The position numbers were made by a program, and so were the translations under genes. Under the pieces are notes generated by a model that searched no databases, was not told the origin of the DNA, and saw nothing but the letters and a program-made list of their open reading frames with translations. This document shows positions 1 through 8,905 of a stretch of 33,109 bases of DNA, piece by piece (positions within the stretch are counted from its first letter, which is position 1; each line of letters begins with the position of its first letter). The stretch is from DAOTVC01 sp034437215 (GTDB taxonomy: Bacteria > Chloroflexota > Anaerolineae > B4-G1 > SLSP01): contig DAOTVC010000031.1 in assembly GCA_034437215.1 (NCBI GenBank), forward strand, positions 1 through 33,109, written 5' to 3'.

Positions 1-1
1 C

Positions 2-952
2 TCCGTTACTGAATTCGTCGGTCAGGTTACCGACAATATCGAGACGGTCATCGTAGGCAAGCACCAGCGCATCGAACTGCTCATGGTCGCTCTGCTCTGC
101 CAGGGGCACGTGCTGCTCGAGGACGTGCCGGGCACGGGCAAGACGATGCTCGCCCGCGCTGCGGCTGCCAGCATGGGGCTGGACTTCAAGCGCATCCAGT
201 GCACGCCCGACCTGCTGCCCAACGACATCACCGGCGTGAGCGTCTTCAACCAGAAGACGAACAGCTTCGAATTCCGCTCCGGTCCCGTCTTCGTGAACAT
301 CCTGCTCGCCGACGAGATCAACCGCGCGACACCGCGCACCCAGGCGGCGCTCCTCGAGGCCATGCAGGAGCGCCAGGTGACGGTGGACGGGGTGACCCGC
401 CCTCTGCCGGCGCCCTTCATCGTGCTCGCCACGCAGAACCCCATCGAGTACGAGGGGACCTTTCCGCTGCCCGAAGCCCAGTTGGATCGCTTCCTGATGC
501 GCCTCTCGTTGGGCTACGTCGCCAAGGACGACGAGATCGCGATGCTGCGCAACCTGCGCAAGGTGCACCCCATCGAGCGGGTGGGGCAGGTGGTGGAGGG
601 GCAGGCGCTCCTCGACCTCCAGGAGGTGATCACCGACGTGCACGTCGATGAGACCCTCGAGGAGTACATCCTCAGCATCGTACAGGCGACGCGCGTTCAC
701 CCCGACGTGGCCCTCGGGGCCAGCCCCCGCGGCTCACTGGCCCTCTACAAGACCTCCCAGGCCTTGGCCGCCCTCAGGGGACGCGACTACGTCGTGCCCG
801 ATGACCTGAAGCTTCTCACCCCCCTCACGCTGGCTCACCGCCTGATCGTCAAGCCCGAGAGCCAGCTGCGTGGACGCACGGCGCTCTCCATCATCGACGA
901 GATCCTGCAGCAGGTGGACCTCGACCTGGGAGAGACGGAGGGCACTGCTTAG
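2..952 (+). CDS. MoxR-family AAA+ ATPase (5' partial)
   Basis: MoxR-type AAA+ ATPases act as chaperone-like ATPases in the cytoplasm, usually with DUF58 and membrane partners encoded next to them. The frame is open to the left edge, so the true start lies outside the window and the ATG at 83 is internal: the residues before it (ending in VIVGKHQRIELLM) align with the N-terminus of the second MoxR protein at 5193. Visible motifs are Walker A (VPGTGKT), Walker B (LLADEINRATPRTQ), the MoxR signature LLEAMQERQVTVDG, sensor 1 (ATQNPIEYEGTFPLPEAQLD) and sensor 2 (ASPRGSLAL). The 316 residues present are close to full family length, so few residues are missing. A DUF58 gene follows after 9 nt. The substrate is not deducible. 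Confidence 0.95.
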   Translation, partial: SVTEFVGQVTDNIETVIVGKHQRIELLMVALLCQGHVLLEDVPGTGKTMLARAAAASMGLDFKRIQCTPDLLPNDITGVSVFNQKTNSFEFRSGPVFVNILLADEINRATPRTQAALLEAMQERQVTVDGVTRPLPAPFIVLATQNPIEYEGTFPLPEAQLDRFLMRLSLGYVAKDDEIAMLRNLRKVHPIERVGQVVEGQALLDLQEVITDVHVDETLEEYILSIVQATRVHPDVALGASPRGSLALYKTSQALAALRGRDYVVPDDLKLLTPLTLAHRLIVKPESQLRGRTALSIIDEILQQVDLDLGETEGTA

Positions 953-961
953 GCGGTTCCC

Positions 962-2152
962 ATGCCTAACCTGGTCTTCTTTCTGGTTCTGCTCTTTCTC
1001 CTCGCTTCCTATCTGCGCGTCGACTTTTTCTTCACCATCATCTACCTCCTGGCCGCCGTCTTTATCCTCTCGCGGCTGTGGATGGTGCGTGCTGCGGCCA
1101 ACCTGGCTGTAGAGCGCCGCTTCGTCGACCGGGCCTTCCTCGGCGACGAAGTTCAGGTGGAGTTGCGGGTGCACAACCGGGGATGGTTGCCCGTCCCCTG
1201 GGTCCTGGTGCACGAATCCCTGCCCGTCGATCTGGTCTCCCCTCCTCTTCTGCAGAAGGTCCTGGGGCTGGGACCCGGCGAGGAGCAACGGCTGCTCTAC
1301 TCCCTGAACTGTAGGCGGCGGGGTTACTATCCCCTGGGGCCGCTGCAGTTCAGCACCGGCGACCTTCTGGGGATCCACGAGAGCCGCCAGCGGCAGATCG
1401 AGGCGGAGTACCTCATCATCTATCCGCGGGTATTGCCCCTGGAGCGTCTGGGGCTGCCCACCCAGTCGCCCCTGGTTGTGCTGCGGGCGCAATCCCCGCT
1501 CTTTGAGGACCCGGCACGGATTATGGGGGTGCGGGACTACGAGGTGGGGGACTCCCCCCGGCGCATCCACTGGACGGCGACTGCCAGCGCGGGGCGGCTC
1601 CTGGTGAAGCAGTACGAGCCCGCCATCGCCCGTGATACCTTCATCTGTCTGGATCTGGGTAAGGACGCCTACGATCCGCGCCACCACTTCCACGCCACGG
1701 AGCTCGCCATCGTCACCGCCGCCTCCATCGCCAATCACGTGATCGTTCGCGAGGGCCTCCCCGTGGGCCTGGCGACCCACGCCTGGGATCCCCTCGTCGA
1801 AGAGCACGTGCGCTTCTCCCTGCCCCTGCACAAGGGGCGCGGGCACCTGATGAGCCTCCTCGAGGTGCTCGCCCGCGTGGAGCGCGCGAAGAAGGAGAGC
1901 CGGCCCTTTGGCGATCTCCTGCGCCAGGAGAGTCTGCGCCTTCCCTGGGGCGCCACCCTGGTCGTGATCTCCGGTCGGGAGGATCCGGCGCTCTTCGAGA
2001 CGTTGGCGCAGCTGCGGCGGAGCGGCTTCTCCGTTGCCCTGATTTTGGTGCAGGCGCCCCTGATCTCGGTGCCTCTACAGGGGCGTGCCGAGCTGCTGAA
2101 TATCCCCCTATATCGTGTCTGGAGTGAGGAGGAGTTGGAGGTGCTATCGTGA
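962..2152 (+). CDS. DUF58 domain protein, membrane-anchored
   Basis: This 396-residue protein starts with a hydrophobic hairpin (about residues 4-37), followed by a cytoplasmic or peripheral region and the DUF58 motif GDSPRRIHW at residues 196-204. DUF58 proteins have a von Willebrand A-like fold and form genetic modules with MoxR ATPases; their biochemical role is generally unknown. It lies 9 nt after the MoxR gene and its stop overlaps the GTG start of the next gene by 4 nt, so the three are surely one transcript. Its partner is probably the MoxR protein just upstream. A second DUF58 protein at 6135 has the same architecture with a slightly different core motif (GDSLHRIHW). Confidence 0.93.
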   Translation: MPNLVFFLVLLFLLASYLRVDFFFTIIYLLAAVFILSRLWMVRAAANLAVERRFVDRAFLGDEVQVELRVHNRGWLPVPWVLVHESLPVDLVSPPLLQKVLGLGPGEEQRLLYSLNCRRRGYYPLGPLQFSTGDLLGIHESRQRQIEAEYLIIYPRVLPLERLGLPTQSPLVVLRAQSPLFEDPARIMGVRDYEVGDSPRRIHWTATASAGRLLVKQYEPAIARDTFICLDLGKDAYDPRHHFHATELAIVTAASIANHVIVREGLPVGLATHAWDPLVEEHVRFSLPLHKGRGHLMSLLEVLARVERAKKESRPFGDLLRQESLRLPWGATLVVISGREDPALFETLAQLRRSGFSVALILVQAPLISVPLQGRAELLNIPLYRVWSEEELEVLS

Positions 2153-3792
2153 GCGAACCACGAGAGACCCATGATTATATTGAAGAGAGGCGGCCCCCGC
2201 GGACGGGGTTTGAGTATCAGAGCCCCTGGTTGGTGCTCCTCTTTCGACCCCTCGTTCTGACCCTGATGGTGGGCTGCGTGATCCTCTCCCTGGTGGAACT
2301 CCTGCGCCTGATCTTCCCCGTCCTCAATCTCACCTACTTGATCGTCATCGCTATGGCGGGGGCGGCGACGGGGTACTACAGCTACTACTTCACGCAGCGC
2401 CTCATCCCCAGCGAGATCGACCGGCAGACCTTCCGGCTCATCTTCGTCATCGTCAGCTTCTTCGTCATCAAACTCACGACCTACTTCAACATGCCGCCGC
2501 AGGTCTTCCTCGCCGACCTTCAGGCCTGGTTTCAGAGACCGTGGGAGTTCGTCACCGTCGATGCCGTCATCTCTTACGTCCTCTTCCTCGTGCCCTGGGC
2601 GGCGGGCCTGCACACCGCCTCCGACTTCGAGCGGATCGGCGAGCCCAGCCAGGATCGCCGCGAGCAGCCGCCCATGGAGAGCCTCAGCAACCGCTTTTTC
2701 GTCGGTGGCGCGCTCCTGCTGATCCTGGCCGGGATCACGCGCATCGGCATCGCTGCCATCACCCGGCAGGATCGCCCTCCGGTGCCCGGTCTGATTCTGA
2801 ACGTTCTGGCCTACTACGTCCTGGGGCTCGTGCTGCTGGGGCAGACCCGCTGGGTCTCCCTCTTCAAGCTCTGGACCCGGCACGGTATTCCCATCGCCGG
2901 TGACCTTCCCACCCGCTGGATGCGCTACAGCTTCATCCTGCTGCTGATCGCGGCCGTCGTAGCCTTCATCCTTCCGACGGGCTACACCCTTCCGCTCCTG
3001 GAGGTCGGTGCGTGGATCGTCTGGATCACGTGGGTCATCGGTACCTTCTTCCTCTTCCTCGTCCATCTGATGCTCTACCCGTTGGCTCTGCTCTTCTCGC
3101 TCCTCTTCGGGACCCGCGAGCCCGAGGTGGAGCCCCGTTACACCCCGCCGCCCCAGCTCTTCGAGCCGGAGACCCAGAGCGCCCTGCCCCCCTGGCTGGC
3201 CTTTCTGCGCTCCCTCCTCTTCTGGGGCGTGCTCATCGGCGTACTGACTGTAGTGATTGTGCAGTACCTGCGCGATCATCCCCAGATCGGGGAGGCGGTG
3301 TCGAAGTTCGGCCCCATCCGGCTCCTCCGCCAGTCCCTCCTCGCCATCTGGGGCTGGGTGCGGGGGGCGTGGAGCAGCGCTCGTGAGAGGCTGCCGCGGT
3401 TGGATCTCCGGCGTCGCCTCCGCAAGGCGACCGAGGGCGGCCCCCTGCGCTTCCTGCGTCCCCGTCCGCGCGTGCCCCGCGAACAGGTGATCTACCACTA
3501 CTTGAAGACTCTCGAGCGGGCGAAGCAGGAGGGAATCCCCCGGCGCCCGCCCCAGACGCCCGGGGAGTATCGCCTGCGCCTGGCACCCGAGATCCCCAAC
3601 GCCGACCCCGAGCTGACCGGGTTGACGTCGGACTTCGTGGAAGCCAGGTACAGCGCCCACGAGGTCGGCGTGGAGATGGTGGAGCGGGTGCGAGAGGAGG
3701 CACAGCGCGTCGAGGCGGCCCTCGAGGAGCGGCGCCGGCGCCGTGAGGCGGCACCCGACGAGGATGACTCCGGGGAGCGCGGGGATGTGTGA
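2149..3792 (+). CDS. Multi-pass membrane protein with C-terminal DUF4129
   Basis: The 547-residue protein starts at a GTG overlapping the DUF58 stop (GTGA). It has many hydrophobic segments (roughly residues 30-55, 60-80, 95-112, 138-155, 183-205, 215-230, 255-275, 280-312 and 345-370), then a basic linker and a C-terminal soluble domain of DUF4129 type around residues 450-520 (TPGEYRLRL, LTSDFVEARYS). DUF4129 is commonly found at the end of TgpA-like transglutaminase membrane proteins beside MoxR and DUF58 genes. I see no Cys-His-Asp transglutaminase core here, so it looks like a transglutaminase-less relative. It ends in an Arg/Glu-rich coil. The next gene starts inside its last codons (8-nt overlap). 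Confidence 0.85.
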   Translation: MSEPRETHDYIEERRPPRTGFEYQSPWLVLLFRPLVLTLMVGCVILSLVELLRLIFPVLNLTYLIVIAMAGAATGYYSYYFTQRLIPSEIDRQTFRLIFVIVSFFVIKLTTYFNMPPQVFLADLQAWFQRPWEFVTVDAVISYVLFLVPWAAGLHTASDFERIGEPSQDRREQPPMESLSNRFFVGGALLLILAGITRIGIAAITRQDRPPVPGLILNVLAYYVLGLVLLGQTRWVSLFKLWTRHGIPIAGDLPTRWMRYSFILLLIAAVVAFILPTGYTLPLLEVGAWIVWITWVIGTFFLFLVHLMLYPLALLFSLLFGTREPEVEPRYTPPPQLFEPETQSALPPWLAFLRSLLFWGVLIGVLTVVIVQYLRDHPQIGEAVSKFGPIRLLRQSLLAIWGWVRGAWSSARERLPRLDLRRRLRKATEGGPLRFLRPRPRVPREQVIYHYLKTLERAKQEGIPRRPPQTPGEYRLRLAPEIPNADPELTGLTSDFVEARYSAHEVGVEMVERVREEAQRVEAALEERRRRREAAPDEDDSGERGDV

Positions 3793-5143
3793 TACCTTCG
3801 TCGCCCTGGGTAACGTCACCGCCGACGGTCGGGTGATGTTCGCCAAGAACAGCGACCGCGAGCCCAACGAGGCGCAGTGGCTGGCTTACTATCCCCCTGC
3901 CGAGCACCGGCGTGGCTCTCCTCTCACCTGTACCTACGTCCAGATCCCCCAGGTACGCCACACCTATGGCCTGCTGCTGAGCAAGCCCTTCTGGATGTGG
4001 GGTGGGGAGATGGGCATCAACGAGCACGGGGTCACCATCGGCAACGAGGCGGTCAGAACCAAGGAGCCCTATGAGAAGCAGGGGTTGCTGGGGATGGACC
4101 TGCTGCGGTTGGCGCTGGAGAGAGCGGCGTCTGCCGAGGAGGCATTGGAGGTCATCGTCTCCCTCCTGGAGCGCCACGGGCAGGGCGGGAACGGCGGCTA
4201 CACGCACAACTTCTTCTACCACAACGCCTTCATCATCGCGGATCACCGGGAGGCCTGGGTCCTGGAGACGGCCGGGCGCTACTGGGCGGCGCTGAAGGTC
4301 CGCGACTACTACGCCATCTCCAACGGCCTCACGCTGGGGCAGGAGTGGGATCGCGCCGCGCCCGGGCTGGTGGAGCACGCCGTCGAGAAGGGGTGGTGTC
4401 GTTCCGCCGCCGATTTCGACTTCGCACGCTGCTACTCCGCCAGGCTCTTCACCCACTTCAGCCGCTGTGCCTGTCGCCGCCGGCGAACGATGACACTCCT
4501 CGGCGCGGAGATGGGGGAGATTACGCTGGAGACCTGTACGGCTCTGCTGCGCGATCACGGGACGGAGGCGGAGAGCGATCCCGAGTGGGGTCCGGGGAGG
4601 GGCTCTGTCGGCAACCTCTGCATGCACGCCGGCTTCGGCCCCCTGCGGAACTCGCAGACGACCAACGCCTTCGTCGCCCACCTCGATCCCCGCCTCTTCA
4701 CCGCTCTCAGCACGGCGACGGCGGCCCCCTGTATCGCGCTCTTCAAGCCCTTCTGGCCCGAGGCCATGCCCTCGCTGGGACCGGAGCCGGGCGGCACCTA
4801 CGACGCGGACACCCTCTGGTGGCAGCACGAGCGGCTGCACCGCGCCGTCCTCAAGGACTACCCGCGCCGGCTGGCGCTCTACGAGGAGGAGCGGGACGCG
4901 CTGGAACGGGAGCTCATCGGCGAGGCCGCGCAGCTCGTCGGACGGTGGATGAACGATCCACCCGAGGATCGCCGCCGGGCCCTGCAGCGCTTCTCCGCCG
5001 AGGCCCTGCGCCGCGCGCGCGAATCCACCGCCCTCTGGACCCAGCGGGTGGAGGCCCTGCCGCCGCGCCGTCGTTGGTGGCCCTCCCTCTATCGCCTCGC
5101 CTGGGCACGCTTCAACCGGCAGGCCGCCCTGCCCGCTTCCTGA
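3785..5143 (+). CDS. C69/secernin-like Ntn hydrolase (dipeptidase family)
   Basis: The predicted 452-residue protein starts MCDTFVALGNVTADG. An initiator Met followed by Cys2 is the expected arrangement for an N-terminal nucleophile hydrolase of the peptidase C69/secernin family, where Cys becomes the catalytic N-terminus. FAKNSDREPNE and the GINEHGVTIGNEAV segment are typical of the family. I chose the ATG at 3785 over an upstream in-frame GTG at 3743 because only this start exposes the Cys; it overlaps the DUF4129 gene by 8 nt (ATGTGTGA). Members cleave dipeptides or amide bonds; the substrate here is unknown. No signal peptide is visible, so it is probably cytoplasmic. Its place between two MoxR cassettes suggests co-expression with the first. 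Confidence 0.85.
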   Translation: MCDTFVALGNVTADGRVMFAKNSDREPNEAQWLAYYPPAEHRRGSPLTCTYVQIPQVRHTYGLLLSKPFWMWGGEMGINEHGVTIGNEAVRTKEPYEKQGLLGMDLLRLALERAASAEEALEVIVSLLERHGQGGNGGYTHNFFYHNAFIIADHREAWVLETAGRYWAALKVRDYYAISNGLTLGQEWDRAAPGLVEHAVEKGWCRSAADFDFARCYSARLFTHFSRCACRRRRTMTLLGAEMGEITLETCTALLRDHGTEAESDPEWGPGRGSVGNLCMHAGFGPLRNSQTTNAFVAHLDPRLFTALSTATAAPCIALFKPFWPEAMPSLGPEPGGTYDADTLWWQHERLHRAVLKDYPRRLALYEEERDALERELIGEAAQLVGRWMNDPPEDRRRALQRFSAEALRRARESTALWTQRVEALPPRRRWWPSLYRLAWARFNRQAALPAS

Positions 5144-5177
5144 TTCTCTGATTCTCGATTCTGCGTTTCTCGTCTCT
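5140..5177. repeat. Short 7/8-nt repeat island (CTGATTCT type)
   Basis: Between the C69 stop (5141-5143) and the MoxR Shine-Dalgarno site (GGAGG, 5181-5185) the DNA consists of units related to CTGATTCT: two identical octamers, then CGATTCT, GCGTTTCT and CGTCTCT. The first unit includes the stop codon. It is the least regular of the periodic junction islands in this window. Confidence 0.6.
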
Positions 5178-5192
5178 TTTGGAGGTTCCCGG

Positions 5193-6131
5193 ATGGACTT
5201 CGACCGCTTTGCAGAGGCCGTTCGTCACAACGTCGCTCAGGTCATCATCGGTAAGCAGGAGGTCGTCGACCTGCTCCTCGTCGCTCTGCTGACGGAGGGG
5301 CACGTGCTCATGGAGGATGTGCCCGGCATCGGCAAGACGACCCTGGCGAAGGCGCTGGCCCGCAGCCTCGACTGCTCCTTCGCCCGCATTCAGTTCACCC
5401 CCGATCTGCTCCCCAGCGACGTGACGGGCATGAACTTCTTCAACCAGAGGGTGCAGGACTTCGAGTTCCGCCCCGGTCCCCTCAGCAACCAGATCATCCT
5501 CGCGGACGAGATCAACCGGGCGACGCCGCGCACCCAGTCGAGTCTCCTGGAGGCCATGCAGGAGCGGCAGGTCACGGTGGACGGAACTACCTATCCCCTC
5601 GCGCGACCCTTCATGGTCATCGCCACCCAGAATCCCATCGAGTTGGAGGGTACCTTCCCCCTCCCCGAGGCGCAGATGGATCGCTTCCTGATGCAGATCG
5701 AGCTGGGCTATCCGACCCTCGTGGAGGAGGAGGAGATCCTGCTGCGCTACCGGCGGGAGGATCCCCTCGAGACCCTCGCGCCGGTGGTGAGCGCCGCCGA
5801 GGTCGTCGCCCTCCAGGAGGCGGTGCGGGAGATCCACGTCAACTCCGACGTGCGGCGCTATATCCTCGAGGTGGTGCGAACGACACGGGAGCACGAGGCG
5901 GTGGCCCTGGGGGCCTCCCCGCGGGGCTCTCTGGCCCTCTTCCACGGCGGCCAGGCCCTGGCGGCGTTGCGGGGACGGGGGTACGTCATCCCCAGCGACG
6001 TCCAGGCCCTGGCCCCCGCGATTCTGGTGCACCGCGTCCACATCAGCCCGCAGATCCGCCTGCGGGGGCGCACCCCCGAGCAGGTCGTCGAGGAGATCAT
6101 CGATTCCGTGCGCGTTCCCGTTATGGAGTAA
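5193..6131 (+). CDS. MoxR-family AAA+ ATPase (second copy)
   Basis: A complete 312-residue MoxR ATPase with Walker A VPGIGKTT at residues 43-50, Walker B IILADE at 101-106, the signature LLEAMQERQVTVDG at 118-131, sensor 1 ATQNPIE at 144-150 and sensor 2 GASPRGSLALF near residue 250. A good GGAGG site lies 7 nt before the ATG. It is clearly homologous to the MoxR protein at the left edge, so the MoxR-DUF58-DUF4129 cassette was duplicated and diverged, or acquired twice. The DUF58 gene follows after 3 nt. As in other MoxR modules, a role in assembling or activating a partner protein is expected but the client is unknown. Confidence 0.95.
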   Translation: MDFDRFAEAVRHNVAQVIIGKQEVVDLLLVALLTEGHVLMEDVPGIGKTTLAKALARSLDCSFARIQFTPDLLPSDVTGMNFFNQRVQDFEFRPGPLSNQIILADEINRATPRTQSSLLEAMQERQVTVDGTTYPLARPFMVIATQNPIELEGTFPLPEAQMDRFLMQIELGYPTLVEEEEILLRYRREDPLETLAPVVSAAEVVALQEAVREIHVNSDVRRYILEVVRTTREHEAVALGASPRGSLALFHGGQALAALRGRGYVIPSDVQALAPAILVHRVHISPQIRLRGRTPEQVVEEIIDSVRVPVME

Positions 6132-6134
6132 GGT

Positions 6135-7430
6135 GTGGCCGACAACAGCCGGGTACGCCCCCTGCGCCCCTCTCCTTCCGCCCCTCTCCTCTCCGGCGTC
6201 GAGAAGGAGAGCCAGAGCGCCGTCCGCCTGCTGCGTCTCGCGCTGCCCCTGGCCTTTCTGGGGCTCGTGCTGGGCAACGGCTTTCTGCTGGCGGCGGGCA
6301 TCGTGCTCCTGGTCGTCCTGGGGCTCTCCTGGGCCTGGGACGCTCTGAGCCTGCGGGGATTGAGCTACCGTCGCCATATCACCGAGAGGCGGGCCTTTCT
6401 GGGGGAGACCCTGGAGCTCACCCTCGAGGTGTATAATCGGAAGCTTCTGCCCCTGGCCTGGCTGCAGGTCGACGATGCTTTCCCCGTGGCTCTGGAGATG
6501 AGGGACATCGAGCTGGAGCAGTTTCGGCTCTCCCCCCAGGGAATCTTTCGCTCCTTCTGGACGGTGGGGGCTTTTCAGAGGCTCGCCCGGCGCCTGACCC
6601 TGCACTGTACGGCGCGGGGCTACCACGTTTTCGGACCGGCGACCCTGCGCACCGGCGACGGCTTCGGTCTCTTCAGCCGGCGCGCGCTGTTCGACGAGGA
6701 GCTGCGCGTCATCGTCTACCCCCGCCTCTACCCCGCCGAGGCCCTGCGGCTGCCCGCCAAGAATCCTTTGGGAAACCTGGCCTCCAAACAGCGCCTCTTC
6801 GAGGATCCCCTACGTACGGCGGGGATTCGCGAGTGGCAGCCGGGGGACAGCCTCCACCGCATCCACTGGCGGGCGATGGCGAAGCATCAGCGGCTCCTCA
6901 GCCGGGTCTACGAGCCCAGCGAGGAGCCCCAGGTCGCCATCTTCCTCAACGTGGCGACGCTGGCACGCCACTGGGCAGGCAGCATCCCCGAGCTCTTCGA
7001 GCGGACGGTGAGCGTAGCGGGCAGTCTGGCGGCCCTCGCCGTGGAGGAGCGCCTGCCCGTCGGCCTCACGGCGAACGCTTACTGGCCGGGCAGTGACCAG
7101 CCGCTGCACATCGCGCCGGGGCGCAGCCCCAACCAGTTGATGCACATCCTGGAGCTGCTGGCTGCCGTCAGCCCCAACGCCGTCGCTCCCATCGAGACCC
7201 TCCTGCTGCGGGAGGCGCCCCGCATGCCCTGGGGGGCGACCCTGATGGTGGTCACCGCCGTGGCCCACGCCGACCTGCTTCACGCGCTCGTTGATCTCGA
7301 GCAGGCCGGGCGGAAGATGGTCCTCTTCACCCTCGCCGAGGAGCCGCCCCAGGAGCTCCCCCCGGGGCTGCGGGTCTTTCACCTGCCCCACCTCGTCGCG
7401 GGCGTCGTCGCCCCACAGGTAATCGCCTGA
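6135..7430 (+). CDS. DUF58 domain protein (second copy)
   Basis: The 431-residue protein begins at GTG, 3 nt after the MoxR stop. A hydrophobic hairpin covers about residues 33-67. DUF58 is marked by GDSLHRIHW at residues 237-245, preceded by RLFEDPLRTAGIREW. It is longer than the first DUF58 protein mainly because of an N-terminal extension rich in Ser, Pro and Arg. The stop overlaps the next ATG by one base (TGATG), giving translational coupling to the DUF4129 gene. The expected role is as membrane-tethered partner of the adjacent MoxR ATPase. The region after residue 330 ends in a predicted alternating fold resembling the C-terminus of the first copy. Confidence 0.93.
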   Translation: MADNSRVRPLRPSPSAPLLSGVEKESQSAVRLLRLALPLAFLGLVLGNGFLLAAGIVLLVVLGLSWAWDALSLRGLSYRRHITERRAFLGETLELTLEVYNRKLLPLAWLQVDDAFPVALEMRDIELEQFRLSPQGIFRSFWTVGAFQRLARRLTLHCTARGYHVFGPATLRTGDGFGLFSRRALFDEELRVIVYPRLYPAEALRLPAKNPLGNLASKQRLFEDPLRTAGIREWQPGDSLHRIHWRAMAKHQRLLSRVYEPSEEPQVAIFLNVATLARHWAGSIPELFERTVSVAGSLAALAVEERLPVGLTANAYWPGSDQPLHIAPGRSPNQLMHILELLAAVSPNAVAPIETLLLREAPRMPWGATLMVVTAVAHADLLHALVDLEQAGRKMVLFTLAEEPPQELPPGLRVFHLPHLVAGVVAPQVIA

Positions 7431-8896
7431 TGCTGCTCTGGGATCGCCGTCGCCGGCCGGTGCTCGTGGCGTGGGCGGGTATGGAGATGGCCTGGTTCAC
7501 GCCGCTCCTGCTCCTCGTCGCCTTCTGGTCCGGTCTCCCCCCCTGGCCTGCCCTCCCGCTCTTTCTCTTGTCGTGGGGTGGGCTCCTTGCCTGGCTGGTC
7601 GTGCTCGACCTTCTCAACACCGCCGATCTCCCATCGCCCCGCTATCGGCTGGCGGTACTCGGTGCGCTCCTCCTCTCGTCGCTGCTGGCGGTGCGCGCGC
7701 TCTTCTACCCGGAGCTGCCTCTGGGCGATCTCGGCTGGCTCTCCGTTGTGGGGCGCGCTTTTGTGGACTGGCAGGAGGGCCCGCGCCGGGAGTTGATCCT
7801 CCTCCTGGCCAACGCCTTTCTCTGGCAGCGGGCGGCAAGCGCCACCGGACGCGAGCGGGACTACCTCTATCTGCGGGAGCGCTTTCGCACGGGGCTCCTG
7901 CTGTTGGCGGGGGCGGGCGGACTGCTCACCGCTCGCGCCGGGCGGGACGTGCTGCTCTTCGTCTGGCTCTACGTGATTCTGGGGCTCGCGGCCACGGTCG
8001 TAGCGCGTGCCAACACCCGCCGCTACTCCATCCACAGCCCGGGCCAGGTCCTGAAGGGGCGGCGGTTCGCCCAACTGCTGGCCCTCGTCGGGGTGGTGGG
8101 GCTTCTCGGCGTGGCTCTCGGTGGCTGGTTCACTCCGGAGCGCACGGCGCAGCTCCTCACGCCCGTCTGGGTGGTGCTCTCTTACCTCCTCACCCTCCTC
8201 TACTTTCTCTTCATGGCGGTCATGTCGCGGATCGCGCAGGTCGTCGTCCCCTGGCTGCTGGCCCTCTTCGAATCCTGGTTCGATACCCTCGATGCCGACG
8301 TCTACACGCTCCTCTCGCCGCCCCAGTCCCCCGACCCCGAGCCCCTGGCGGAGCTGGAGACGGCAGCTTCGACCGAGATCCTGATTCCCGAGCCGCTCTT
8401 ACGCGTCTTCGGCATCCTCTTCATCATCGCCCTGATCGTCGTGCCCGTGCTCCTCGTTCTGCGCCGGATGCGCCCCGCACGCCGTGAAGGGGTGCCCTCC
8501 GCGGAGGAGGTGCAACAGGAACCGCTCTCCCTCGGAGGGCTGTTTGATCGTCTGGGGGCGGGCCTGCGGGACGCGGCGGGGATGGTGCGCCGCTTCGGAT
8601 TGAGCCGCGAGCTTCTGGACGCCATCTCCGTCCAGAACGCCTACGCTAACCTCTGTCGCCTCGCTGCCCGGAGAGGCTACCCGCGCCCGCCCGCCCTCCC
8701 ACCCGACCGCTACCTCCGGCTCCTTGAGGAGGCCTTTCCCGGGCACGCCGCCGCCCTCGCCGAGATCACGGCGGCCTACATGCGCGTGCACTACGGCGAC
8801 CAGTCCGTGGATCACGCGACCTTGACGCGGATCAGAGAGCGGTACGCCGAGATTCGGGAGGCACCGCACGCGCCCCGGTCCCCAGGACGCCCGTGA
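7430..8896 (+). CDS. Multi-pass membrane protein with C-terminal DUF4129 (second copy)
   Basis: This 488-residue protein starts at ATG overlapping the DUF58 stop. The first two thirds are strongly hydrophobic (about ten predicted segments between residues 10 and 345). A soluble C-terminal domain follows, with AYANLCRLAARRGYPRPPALP and AEITAAYMRVHYGD, the usual DUF4129 pattern of a paired-helix region ending in an (L/Y)xxxRY-like helix. No transglutaminase catalytic core is seen. It closes the second MoxR-DUF58-DUF4129 cassette. The stop codon lies inside a 12-14-bp direct repeat flanking the mobile-element scar that follows, so insertion happened exactly at the gene end without truncating it. 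Confidence 0.85.
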   Translation: MLLWDRRRRPVLVAWAGMEMAWFTPLLLLVAFWSGLPPWPALPLFLLSWGGLLAWLVVLDLLNTADLPSPRYRLAVLGALLLSSLLAVRALFYPELPLGDLGWLSVVGRAFVDWQEGPRRELILLLANAFLWQRAASATGRERDYLYLRERFRTGLLLLAGAGGLLTARAGRDVLLFVWLYVILGLAATVVARANTRRYSIHSPGQVLKGRRFAQLLALVGVVGLLGVALGGWFTPERTAQLLTPVWVVLSYLLTLLYFLFMAVMSRIAQVVVPWLLALFESWFDTLDADVYTLLSPPQSPDPEPLAELETAASTEILIPEPLLRVFGILFIIALIVVPVLLVLRRMRPARREGVPSAEEVQQEPLSLGGLFDRLGAGLRDAAGMVRRFGLSRELLDAISVQNAYANLCRLAARRGYPRPPALPPDRYLRLLEEAFPGHAAALAEITAAYMRVHYGDQSVDHATLTRIRERYAEIREAPHAPRSPGRP

Positions 8897-8905
8897 GCGC
8901 CTGTA

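Noticed and set aside
734..3867. Long open frames on the minus strand opposite the DUF58/DUF4129 genes
   Set aside because: They mirror GC-biased codons of the real genes, are extremely rich in Gly, Asp, Glu, Gln and His, and show no family motifs or ribosome sites.
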